Shown piece after piece: positions 57,032 to 64,000 of a stretch of DNA of 64,000 bases (within the stretch, counting starts at the first letter, position 1; the number at the start of each line of letters is the position of its first letter). Below the pieces are notes generated by a model, which was not told where the DNA came from, did not search any database, and was given only the letters and a program-made list of their open reading frames with translations. Position numbers and translations under genes: made by a program. The DNA comes from Burkholderia ambifaria (GTDB lineage: Bacteria; Pseudomonadota; Gammaproteobacteria; Burkholderiales; Burkholderiaceae), in contig NZ_LKPJ01000006.1 in the NCBI RefSeq assembly GCF_001443045.1, positions 147,058 to 211,057 on the forward strand, written 5' to 3'.

Positions 57032-58711
57032 GTGATGATTTCCAGGTTCGCTAAGCAACGAAAAATGGCGGTGATGGTGGCGGGCGCGCTGGCGCTCGCA
57101 AGCGTGGGCACCCACGCGGCGCAGCAGGACGGCAACAGCCAGGGCCACGATGCGGGCAACGGCCGGCGCGTCGTGAAGCACGTGCTGCTGATCAGCGTCG
57201 ACGGCCTGCACGAGCAGGATCTTGCGCGCTGCATCGGCGCGAACACGTGCCCGAACCTCGCGGTGCTCGCACAAAGCGGTGTCACGTACACGAACGCGTA
57301 TACGCCGGGCCTGTCGGACTCGTTTCCGGGCCTCGCGGCACTCGTGACGGGCGGCTCGCCGAAGACGGCCGGCCTGTTCTACGACGTGTCGTACGACCGC
57401 AACCTGTACGCGCCGAGCGACACAGCCTGCTCGGGCAAGCAGGGCTGGAACGTCGTGTTCGACGAGACGACGGGCATCGATGCGTTCAACGGCGGCGCGC
57501 TTGTGCACCTGGACGGCGGCGGTGCGTTCAACCCGCAGGCGATCCCGCATGCGAAGGTCAACGGCCAGTGCGTGCCGGTCTATCCGCACAACTACGTGAA
57601 GACCAACACGGTGTTCGAGGCCGTGAAGGCCGGCGTGCCGAACGCGACCACCGCGTGGGCCGACAAGCACGCGTGGGGCTACGACTGGCTGAACGGCCCG
57701 TCGGGCACGGGCGTCGACGATCTCGCACGCACCGAAATCAACTCGATCGATCCGGCGACGCAAACCGACTATACGGACGTCTATTCGCATACCGCGCAAT
57801 TCGACAACCTGCACGTGCAGGCGCTGATCAACCAGATCAATGGCCGTGACTCGACGGGCACGAAGCGCGCACCGGTGCCGACGTTGTTCGGCGCCAACTT
57901 CCAGACGTTGAGCGTCGCGCAGAAGGCGGTGGTGACGAAGGGCGGCGGCTATCTCGATGCGAACTTCACGCCGAACGGGCAGGTCGCGAACGCGATCACG
58001 TACGTCGACAACTCGATCGGCCATATCGTCGCGGCGCTGAAGCAGGCCAACCTGTACACGTCGACGGCCGTGATCGTCACGTCGAAGCACGGGCAGTCGC
58101 CGACCGACCACACGAAGCTCGTGAAGAACGGCGACACGCTGACGAAGCTGCTCGAAGCGAACAACTATCTCGACCCGAACGGCAACTTCGGCCAGAACAG
58201 CACGACGACGGGCAACCTGAACGACGGTTCGGGCCTGGTCGGCACGGGCTTCGTGCAGACCGACGACGTCGGCCTGATCTGGCTGCGCGACCGCAGCCAG
58301 CGCACGGCGGTGGTGCAGACGCTGAAGGCGAACCTCGGCTGCAACGCGCCGGGGATCTGTGCCGACGGCCCGCAGGCAACCATCCTGTACGGCGCGGCGC
58401 TGGCCGACCGGTTCGGCGATCCGGCCAACGGCCGTACGCCGGACATCATCGTCCAGCCGAATCCGGGCGTGATCTATACGTCGAGCACGAAGAAGGACGA
58501 GGAACACGGCGGCAATGCGCCGGACGACAGCCACCTCGGCCTGCTCGTGTCGTATCCGGGCCTCCATCGCGCGCGCACCGTGAGCGACGTCGTCGGCACG
58601 AAGCAGGTCGCGCCGACGATTCTCGGGCTGCTCGGCGCCGATCCGAAGCTGCTGCACGCGGTCGTGGCCGAGAACACGCACGTGCTGCCGGGGCTCGGCA
58701 TCGACCACTGA
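57032..58711 (+). CDS. Exported alkaline-phosphatase-superfamily phosphodiesterase
   Basis: The 559-residue protein has a Sec signal (KMAVMVAGALALASVGTHA). The type I phosphodiesterase fold shows the first metal-site motif HVLLISVDGLHEQDL, the nucleophile region YTPGLSDSFPGLAALVTGGSP, and SKHGQSPTDH in place of the more usual DHG motif; the KHGQSP form is also known in a subgroup of nucleotide pyrophosphatase-like proteins. The substrate is unknown. The start could be GTG 57032 or ATG 57035, both after GAGGTGGG. It is monocistronic. Confidence 0.83.
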   Translation: MMISRFAKQRKMAVMVAGALALASVGTHAAQQDGNSQGHDAGNGRRVVKHVLLISVDGLHEQDLARCIGANTCPNLAVLAQSGVTYTNAYTPGLSDSFPGLAALVTGGSPKTAGLFYDVSYDRNLYAPSDTACSGKQGWNVVFDETTGIDAFNGGALVHLDGGGAFNPQAIPHAKVNGQCVPVYPHNYVKTNTVFEAVKAGVPNATTAWADKHAWGYDWLNGPSGTGVDDLARTEINSIDPATQTDYTDVYSHTAQFDNLHVQALINQINGRDSTGTKRAPVPTLFGANFQTLSVAQKAVVTKGGGYLDANFTPNGQVANAITYVDNSIGHIVAALKQANLYTSTAVIVTSKHGQSPTDHTKLVKNGDTLTKLLEANNYLDPNGNFGQNSTTTGNLNDGSGLVGTGFVQTDDVGLIWLRDRSQRTAVVQTLKANLGCNAPGICADGPQATILYGAALADRFGDPANGRTPDIIVQPNPGVIYTSSTKKDEEHGGNAPDDSHLGLLVSYPGLHRARTVSDVVGTKQVAPTILGLLGADPKLLHAVVAENTHVLPGLGIDH

Positions 58712-58794
58712 GCCTGGGGAACGGGATCGAGCCCGCGGCATGGCGCGGGCCGTTCGGACGATGACGGCGGCGCCAGGCCGATGACGGCGCCGCG

Positions 58795-58835
58795 ATGCCG
58801 GTGCACGCCTTGAATTCGGGCGCGTGCACCGGCAT
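58795..58835. terminator. Hairpin between phosphodiesterase and YqaE-like genes
   Basis: Fourteen-base perfect arms ATGCCGGTGCACGC (58795-58808) and GCGTGCACCGGCAT (58822-58835) with a 13-base loop lie 84 bp after the phosphodiesterase stop. It probably ends that transcript; no T-run follows. Confidence 0.5.
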
Positions 58836-58881
58836 ATTCGTCACGCATCACCCGTTCAACGACGCACCGCGAGGATCGTTC

Positions 58882-59076
58882 ATGCGCCTGCTGCTTGCCC
58901 TGCTGTTGCCGTGGTTCCAGTTCTTCACGATCGGCCGCCCGATCGCCGGGATCATCTGCCTGATCCTGCAGCTTACGATCATCGGCTGGCTGCCGGCCGC
59001 GATCTGGTCGGTGTATGCGCTGAGCCAGTACAAGACCGACCGCAAGATCGAGGCGGCGCTGCGCGAGCGGCGGTAG
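58882..59076 (+). CDS. YqaE/Pmp3-like small membrane protein
   Basis: The 64-residue product is almost entirely two hydrophobic helices (MRLLLALLLPWFQFFTIGRPIAGIICLILQLTIIGWLPAAIWSVYALSQYK) and a basic tail. The layout and the G-W-P-A-x-I-W-x-x-Y segment resemble the YqaE/Pmp3 stress membrane proteins. GAGGATC precedes the ATG. The role, perhaps membrane potential or stress tolerance, is inferred. Confidence 0.7.
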   Translation: MRLLLALLLPWFQFFTIGRPIAGIICLILQLTIIGWLPAAIWSVYALSQYKTDRKIEAALRERR

Positions 59077-59123
59077 GCGGGCTCACCACGCCAGCCGAGC
59101 AGCGTGGTTTTCATTTCGGCAGA

Positions 59124-59165
59124 AATTTATATAATTCACTGATGTTCCGTGATGTAATTTATATA
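59124..59165 (+). promoter_or_regulatory. hipA promoter region with direct repeats AATTTATATA
   Basis: AATTTATATA is repeated at 59124-59133 and 59156-59165, 32 bp or three turns apart, in a markedly AT-rich patch. TATAAT (59130-59135) within the first copy is a perfect -10 hexamer. The pair is likely the operator for the HipB-like protein encoded downstream. Confidence 0.6.
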
Positions 59166-59178
59166 GATTCCTGCTCAA

Positions 59179-60495
59179 ATGACGCCTTCCTGCACGATCC
59201 AGCTTCACGCCGACGGTACCTGGCATGACGTCGGCGGCGTCACCCTGTTCGGAGAGCCGGACGAAGGGTGGCGCGGCCGCGCCTATACAGGCTACGACGT
59301 CGAATGGATCGTTCGTCATCAGTTCGCCCGCGACGCGCGCGCGATGTCGTGCACCTTTCCGGTCGACCTCGAGCCGCTGATGACGTCCCACTGGCCCGTG
59401 TTTCTGATCGATTTGCTGCCGCAAGGGTTCGGCCGGCGGGAACTGTTGCGTCGACTCGATCTCCCCGAAACGGCAGAGGAGCGCGCCGACTGGGCGTTGC
59501 TGCTCGCGGGAGCCGGGAACTCGATCGGCAACTTGCGAGTCAAGGAAGCCGCGCAGTGGCTCGCGGAGCGCGGAGGCCCGCGGCAAGGATTTACGGACGA
59601 CGATGTTGCCGCACGCGGTGACGCATTCAGCGAATATCTCGCCGAACACGGATTTTTCGTTGCGGGCTCCTCGGGCGTGCAGGGCGAGTGGCCAAAGCTC
59701 TTGCTGACGCGCGCCGACGACGGGCTGCTCTATCTCGATCACACGTTGCCTGACGAGCGCGCGGTCGAGCACTACATCGTCAAGTTCGGACGTGGCGCGA
59801 ACGAGCGCCTCGCGCAGATCCTGCGGCACGAAGCGCCGTACATGGCATTGGCGCAGCGTCTTGGCTTGCGCGTGCATGCGCCGCTGATGTTGCGGGATCG
59901 GTCGCTGTTCATTCCGAGATTCGATCGCGCGCGTGACGGTGGCAGCGTCGTTCGGTTCGGGCGGGAAAGCATCGCTTCGTTGACCGGCAAGGCCGGCTTC
60001 GGCGTCGCGCCGAGTCACGATGAGGTGTGCCGTCATCTCGTTCGTCAATGCACGGATCCCCAAACCGAGGTGGCCGAGTATCTGTGTCGCGACGTCGCAA
60101 ACCTTGCGCTTGGCAACAAGGACAATCATGCGCGAAACACGGCACTGCAACGATGCTTCGACGGACGCGTCGCCCTGACTCCGCTGTACGATTTCGCGCC
60201 GATGTATCTTCATCCGGACGGCATTGCGCGCCGCATCCGTTGGGAAGGAAATGACGATGGCCGACCGGACTGGGCGCGGGTACTCGACGCCGTCGTCCGG
60301 GCAAGCGAACCGCAGGCGGAGGACACGCATGTCGCGCTGGATCGTCACGCATTGCAGACACGCCTGCATGCAATGGCGCCGCATTTGCAGGAGATCGCCG
60401 ATCACGGTGTCGATCTTGGTCTGGAACACGACGTGCACGCTTTTTTGAAACCCGGTCTCGAGCGGCTTGCGCGCGAGCTGGAGATGCTGCGCTAG
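59179..60495 (+). CDS. hipA: HipA-type serine/threonine kinase toxin
   Basis: The 438-residue protein has a HipA N-terminal (Couple_hipA-like) region and the kinase-like C-terminal domain. Key parts are SSGVQGEWPKLLL, corresponding to the regulatory P-loop region, the catalytic GNKDNHARN (with the Asp and Asn expected in HipA) and PLYDFAPM with the metal-binding Asp. HipA toxins phosphorylate aminoacyl-tRNA synthetases and induce dormancy. Its codon use is less GC-biased than the surroundings, suggesting horizontal transfer. The gene order hipA-hipB is opposite to E. coli hipBA. Confidence 0.85.
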   Translation: MTPSCTIQLHADGTWHDVGGVTLFGEPDEGWRGRAYTGYDVEWIVRHQFARDARAMSCTFPVDLEPLMTSHWPVFLIDLLPQGFGRRELLRRLDLPETAEERADWALLLAGAGNSIGNLRVKEAAQWLAERGGPRQGFTDDDVAARGDAFSEYLAEHGFFVAGSSGVQGEWPKLLLTRADDGLLYLDHTLPDERAVEHYIVKFGRGANERLAQILRHEAPYMALAQRLGLRVHAPLMLRDRSLFIPRFDRARDGGSVVRFGRESIASLTGKAGFGVAPSHDEVCRHLVRQCTDPQTEVAEYLCRDVANLALGNKDNHARNTALQRCFDGRVALTPLYDFAPMYLHPDGIARRIRWEGNDDGRPDWARVLDAVVRASEPQAEDTHVALDRHALQTRLHAMAPHLQEIADHGVDLGLEHDVHAFLKPGLERLARELEMLR

Positions 60496-60510
60496 CGGGG
60501 ACGCGACACC

Positions 60511-60798
60511 ATGGACAAACGCTACAACGCGATGTCGCTTCCCGAACAGCTTGCGCTGCGGCGCCAGGCGATCGAAGACGTTCTCGCGCATCCCGAATGG
60601 CCGTTGCACGAGTCGGTGCGTCATCTGAAGAAGACGATGCGGCTGACGAGCGCCGAAATGGCAAAGCTCGCCGGCGTATCGACGAAGACGATTCAGGATA
60701 TCGAACAGGGGCGCAGCGACGGAACGGTTCAGACGATGAACCGCATATTCGGCATGCTGGGATTGAAGCTCGGCGTCGTGCGGCGCGCGCCGCCATAA
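60511..60798 (+). CDS. HipB-like XRE antitoxin/regulator
   Basis: The 95-residue product has an extended N-terminus (MSLPEQLALRRQAIEDVLAHPEWPLHESVRHLKKTMRLT) and a C-terminal helix-turn-helix (TSAEMAKLAGVSTKTIQDIEQGRSDGTVQTMNRIFGMLGLKLGVV). It follows hipA by 15 bp and would neutralise the kinase and repress the operon, as HipB does. Its N-terminal extension is longer than in classical HipB. Confidence 0.8.
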   Translation: MDKRYNAMSLPEQLALRRQAIEDVLAHPEWPLHESVRHLKKTMRLTSAEMAKLAGVSTKTIQDIEQGRSDGTVQTMNRIFGMLGLKLGVVRRAPP

Positions 60799-60889
60799 CC
60801 CGCACGGTGGTGGCGGGGGCGGCGCATCCGTCGGGTGATCGACGGATGCGCGACGCGTCCGGCGGGTGGATGCCGGTCGGCCGGCCGCC

Positions 60890-61072
60890 TCACTTCACCG
60901 CAAACAGCGTCAGGTTCATGAAGATCTTGAACGCATAGCCGAGCGTGACGGCGCCGAGCACGCCGCCCGCCCACAGCACGACGAACCACATCCAGCCGCG
61001 CATGCGCGACCGTGGCGGCGCGTCGGGCTGGCGAGCGGCGGAATCAGTGGTGGTAGTAATGCTGGTCTTCAT
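60890..61072 (-). CDS. DUF2474/CydX-like small subunit of a bd-type oxidase
   Basis: The 60-residue protein has a basic, Pro-containing N-terminus and one membrane helix, RMRGWMWFVVLWAGGVLGAVTLGYAFKIFMNLTLF. Single-helix proteins of this type (DUF2474) sit behind cioAB in many proteobacteria and help assemble or stabilise the oxidase. Its start overlaps the 3' end of cioB by 29 bp, showing tight coupling. An internal Met at residue 24 is an alternative start. Confidence 0.75.
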   Translation of the reverse strand: MKTSITTTTDSAARQPDAPPRSRMRGWMWFVVLWAGGVLGAVTLGYAFKIFMNLTLFAVK

Positions 61073-62051
61073 GGCGCACCTTGCCTCGGAATACCCAGTA
61101 ACCCATCGTCGTGTAGGCGATGATGATCGGGAGGATAACCGCTGCGCCGACCAGCGTGAAGGTCTGGCTCGAACGCGGCGCGGCCGCTTCCCAGATCGTC
61201 ATCGTCTGAGGAATCGCGTACGGGAACATCGTGACGAGCAGGCCGACATAGCCGAGCAGCACGAGCGCCAGCGCGAGCACGAACGGCGTCATGTCGTGCC
61301 GGGCGCGCACCGCGCGGCGCATCCATACCGCGCACCCGGCGACCAGGAACGGCACCGGCAGCAGACGCCAGAACAGCCCCGAATCGAACCAACGCTGCGC
61401 GATGGCCGGATCCTGCAGCGGCGTCCACAGGCTGACGACCGCGATGAAGCCGAGCAGCACGACGGTCAGCGGCCACACGACGCGATGCAGGCGCCGCTGC
61501 AGGTCGCCTTCCGTCTTCGCGACCAGCCAGCAGCAGCCGAGCAGCGCGTAGGTCACGATCAGGCCGAGGCCCGTCAGCAGGCTGAACGGCGTGAGCCAGT
61601 CGAATGCGTCGCCCGCGAACACGCCGTCCTTGATGTTGATGCCCTGCAGGAACGCGCCGAGCGCGATCCCCTGGAACAGCGTCGCGCCGGCCGAGCCGCC
61701 GATGAACGCGAGATCCCACAGCTGCTTCGTGCGCCGCGCCTTCGCGCGGATCTCGAACGACACGCCGCGGAAGATCAGGCATACCAGCATGAAGATCAGC
61801 GGCAGGTACAGCGCCGACAGCACCGTCGAATAGACGATCGGGAACACCGCGAACAGCCCGGCGCCGCCGAGCACGAGCCACGTCTCGTTGCCGTCCCACA
61901 CGGGCGCGACGGTGTTCATCATCAGGTCGCGCTCCTTCTCGTCCGGGAAGAACGGAAAGACGATGCCGATGCCGAGGTCGAAGCCGTCGAGCACGACGTA
62001 CATGAAGAGCCCCAATGCGATGATCGCGGCCCAGATTACGGTGACGTCCAT
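61044..62051 (-). CDS. cioB: Cytochrome bd-type quinol oxidase subunit II
   Basis: The 335-residue membrane protein is of the CydB/CioB family, with MDVTVIWAAIIALGLFMYVVLDGFDLGIGIVFPFFPDEKERDLMMNTVAPVWDGNETWLVLGG, the long N-terminal signature of the subunit, and GVSFEIRAKARRTKQLWDLAFIGGSAGATLFQGIALG. It folds into eight helices and pairs with subunit I to reduce oxygen. It follows cioA by 29 bp. Confidence 0.93.
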   Translation of the reverse strand: MDVTVIWAAIIALGLFMYVVLDGFDLGIGIVFPFFPDEKERDLMMNTVAPVWDGNETWLVLGGAGLFAVFPIVYSTVLSALYLPLIFMLVCLIFRGVSFEIRAKARRTKQLWDLAFIGGSAGATLFQGIALGAFLQGINIKDGVFAGDAFDWLTPFSLLTGLGLIVTYALLGCCWLVAKTEGDLQRRLHRVVWPLTVVLLGFIAVVSLWTPLQDPAIAQRWFDSGLFWRLLPVPFLVAGCAVWMRRAVRARHDMTPFVLALALVLLGYVGLLVTMFPYAIPQTMTIWEAAAPRSSQTFTLVGAAVILPIIIAYTTMGYWVFRGKVRHEDQHYYHH

Positions 62052-62080
62052 AGGTTTTCTCGTGTGCGAAATGGGTGGGC

Positions 62081-63502
62081 TCAGACGGTCTCGATCAGCT
62101 CGTCGACGGCCGACATCGGGCGGCGCGCGGTGTGATCGGGGCGCGTGTCGGGCATGTCGTCCTGCGCGTCGTGCTTGACGTCGGGCAGCGCGGGGCCGGC
62201 CTTCATCAACTTCAGCATGTAGTACACGCCGGTGCCGAACACGAGGAAGTACACGATCACGAACGTCATCATCGACAGGCTGACCTGCTGCACCGACAGC
62301 GGCGACACGGCCTTCGCGGTGCGCATCACGCCATACACGACCCACGGCTGGCGGCCTGCTTCGGTCGTCACCCAGCCCGCGAGCAGCGACACGAAGCCGG
62401 TCGGGCCCATCACGAGCGCGAAGCGCTGGAACCACTTCGATTCATACAGGCGGCCGCGGCGGCGCAGGAGCCACGCGAGCGCGGCGAGGCCGATCATCGC
62501 GAAGCCGAGGCCGACCATGATCCGGAAGCTCCAGAACACGACCGTCGAGTTCGGGCGGTCTTCAGGCGCGAAGTCCTTCAGCCCGCGGATCTCGCCGTTC
62601 CAGCTGTGCGTGAGGATCAGGCTGCCGAGGTGCGGCACCTTCACTGCGTAGCGGGTCGTTTCCGCCTGCATGTCCGGAATGCCGAACAGGTTGAGCGGCG
62701 TGCCGCCCTTCTCGGTTTCCCACAGCCCTTCGATCGCGGCGATCTTCGCGGGCTGGTGCTTCAGCGTGTTGATGCCGTGCTGGTCGCCGATCACGGCCTG
62801 CAGCGGTGCGAGCACCAGCAGCAGCCACAGCGCCATCGAGAACATCTTCTTCACGCCCTTGTCGCGGCGGCCCTTCAGCAGGTGCCATGCGCCCGTCGCG
62901 GCCACGACCAGCGCGGCGACGATGAATGCGGCGATCGCCATGTGGAACAGGCGGTACGGGAACGACGGGTTGAAGATGATCGCGAACCAGTCGGTCGGCA
63001 CGACGCGGCCGTCGACGATCTCGAAGCCCTGCGGCGTCTGCATCCAGCTGTTCGACGCGAGGATCCAGAACGTCGAGATCAGCGTGCCGATCGCGACCAT
63101 CAGCGTCGCGCCGAAGTGCGCGCGCGGGCTCACGCGATTCCAGCCGAACAGCATGATGCCGAGGAAGCCGGCTTCGAGGAAGAACGCGGTCATCACCTCG
63201 TACATCAGCAGCGGGCCGGTGACGGCGCCGGCGAAGCTCGAGAAGCCCGACCAGTTGGTGCCGAACTGATAGCTCATGACGACGCCGGAGACGACACCCA
63301 TCCCGAACGCGACCGCGAAGATCTTCGACCAGAACAGGCAGAGGGTTTTGTAGTACTGCTTGCCGGTCTTCAGCCAGCGATATTCGAGCACGGCGATGAA
63401 GCTGGCGAGGCCGATGCTCAGCGCCGGAAAGACGATGTGAAAGGAGACGGTGAACGCGAATTGCAGGCGGGCCAGATCGAAGGCCGAAAGAGCGGTGTCC
63501 AT
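62081..63502 (-). CDS. cioA: Cytochrome bd-type quinol oxidase subunit I (CioA type)
   Basis: The 473-residue catalytic subunit binds hemes b558, b595 and d. RLQFAFTVSFHIVFPALSIG carries the axial His (residue 22), and GRQPWVVYGVMRTAKAVSP is the family motif. The Q loop after HSWNGEIRGLKDF is short and the protein is about 50 residues shorter than E. coli CydA, features of the cyanide-insensitive CIO group. Its gene leads a three-gene operon with cioB and the DUF2474 protein. A perfect FNR/ANR box lies 160 bp upstream. Confidence 0.92.
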   Translation of the reverse strand: MDTALSAFDLARLQFAFTVSFHIVFPALSIGLASFIAVLEYRWLKTGKQYYKTLCLFWSKIFAVAFGMGVVSGVVMSYQFGTNWSGFSSFAGAVTGPLLMYEVMTAFFLEAGFLGIMLFGWNRVSPRAHFGATLMVAIGTLISTFWILASNSWMQTPQGFEIVDGRVVPTDWFAIIFNPSFPYRLFHMAIAAFIVAALVVAATGAWHLLKGRRDKGVKKMFSMALWLLLVLAPLQAVIGDQHGINTLKHQPAKIAAIEGLWETEKGGTPLNLFGIPDMQAETTRYAVKVPHLGSLILTHSWNGEIRGLKDFAPEDRPNSTVVFWSFRIMVGLGFAMIGLAALAWLLRRRGRLYESKWFQRFALVMGPTGFVSLLAGWVTTEAGRQPWVVYGVMRTAKAVSPLSVQQVSLSMMTFVIVYFLVFGTGVYYMLKLMKAGPALPDVKHDAQDDMPDTRPDHTARRPMSAVDELIETV

Positions 63503-63663
63503 ACCAGTTGACCGAGGCTGACGATACCCGCCGGCGGGTGCCGGCGGCCCCCGGGCGATGGGGCGTCGGGGTTGGCTGGAGTATGGGTTGCGATGGTGCG
63601 CCGCGAAATGTGCCAACTCGTCGCAGATGTCCAGCCCGCCGCGCGCATTTTCGGGATAAATCG

Positions 63664-63677
63664 TTGATTCGTATCAA
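63664..63677. promoter_or_regulatory. FNR/ANR box TTGATTCGTATCAA
   Basis: A perfect match to the TTGAT-N4-ATCAA consensus lies 162 bp upstream of cioA. In Pseudomonas the ANR protein represses cioAB at low oxygen; the distance leaves room for either activation or repression, since the transcription start is not visible. Confidence 0.75.
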
Positions 63678-63859
63678 GAACGGCGAGCGTCGCATGCGCG
63701 ATCGTAGCGTGGCGGTCTGCCGCACGTGCGTCAATATGGCGCGTCGCGTCATCGGAACGATGTGGCGTGCGCGACGATGCCGTGCCGAGCAGGCATCGCG
63801 CGTTCGCATATGCGGTCGATCCGTTTCGACGCATTAGCGTGTAACGCGCGACGGCGGCC

Positions 63860-63884
63860 CAGCGGGCCTTCGCCGGGCCCGCTG
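63860..63884. terminator. GC hairpin near the right edge
   Basis: Nine-base arms CAGCGGGCC (63860-63868) and GGCCCGCTG (63876-63884) form a stem in the cioA upstream region. It could be a terminator for a transcript entering from the right or belong to an element cut by the window. Confidence 0.3.
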
Positions 63885-64000
63885 TCACACGGGTAACGTC
63901 GCGCAACATTCGCGCGCGCGCCGGTAATGGATGCCGGATCGCGCGCGGCGTAGCGTTCGATATGTCGGGTTCGCATCGACGAACCGTCCTGCCGGAGAAC

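Larger units (their letters stand above)
63503..64000. other. Upstream region of cioA to the window edge
   Basis: No gene is supported in the last 498 bp; the ORFs there lack start signals and coding-like composition. The region holds an FNR/ANR box and a GC hairpin, listed separately. A gene starting just beyond the right edge is possible. Confidence 0.4.

Noticed and set aside
63418-63976. Minus-strand ORFs upstream of cioA
   Set aside because: They overlap the cioA start in other frames or lie in the promoter region, with no start signal or protein-like composition.

Overview
This window is high-GC DNA (mostly G or C at third codon positions) that looks like a chromosome of a Burkholderia species, most likely the Burkholderia cepacia complex. 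The support is gene content: an acnD/prpF-type methylcitrate operon, a GntP permease with a sigma-54 activator, H-NS proteins with the short C-terminal motif of this genus, DUF4148 and DUF2474 small proteins, and a cyanide-insensitive type bd oxidase. No rRNA, tRNA, CRISPR array, prophage or intact insertion sequence was seen. The genus call is inference from family knowledge.

Layout. 1-1150: end of an OpgC-like membrane acyltransferase and a small unknown protein. 1266-11270: a peptide-uptake locus with a POT-family proton symporter, a divergent XRE-cupin regulator, a leader with competing hairpins and a 19-codon ORF, the oppABCDF operon and an OprD-type porin, covering outer- and inner-membrane transport. 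11304-16855: a DedA-rhodanese fusion, a Tat-exported phospholipase C, a YhhY-like acetyltransferase and small exported proteins. 17312-20523: a GntP permease and a divergent sigma-54 activator, with a -24/-12 promoter and three matching 18-bp palindromes between them.

20590-26028: a BON-like protein, a lipoprotein, an H-NS gene, a Pat-type protein acetyltransferase and a second, diverged H-NS-like gene. This segment carries the most unusual feature here: 12 tandem copies, at 23-bp period, of a bipartite element GTGAG-N6-CGGGA (25123-25399), with three more copies downstream of the first H-NS gene. I cannot assign it to a known class.

26305-39727: an IclR regulator, an FAH-family hydrolase, a divergent glyoxalase/CGNR-regulator pair with paired operators, then prpR and prpB-prpC-acnD-prpF (2-methylcitrate cycle for propionate) with a sigma-54 promoter and a strong terminator, followed by 48-bp repeats and a CaiB-type CoA transferase. 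40018-50717: a thioesterase, a chemoreceptor, an AGE-family isomerase, MgtC, an Ala-rich coiled-coil membrane protein, small ORFs and a CopA copper ATPase with four metal-binding domains and a CueR-type promoter. 51095-58711: a DUF1254/DUF1214 lipoprotein, a 1269-residue DUF748 protein and an exported phosphodiesterase. 59124-60798: a HipA kinase followed by a HipB-like regulator. 60890-63502: a DUF2474 protein, cioB and cioA on the minus strand with a perfect FNR/ANR box upstream.
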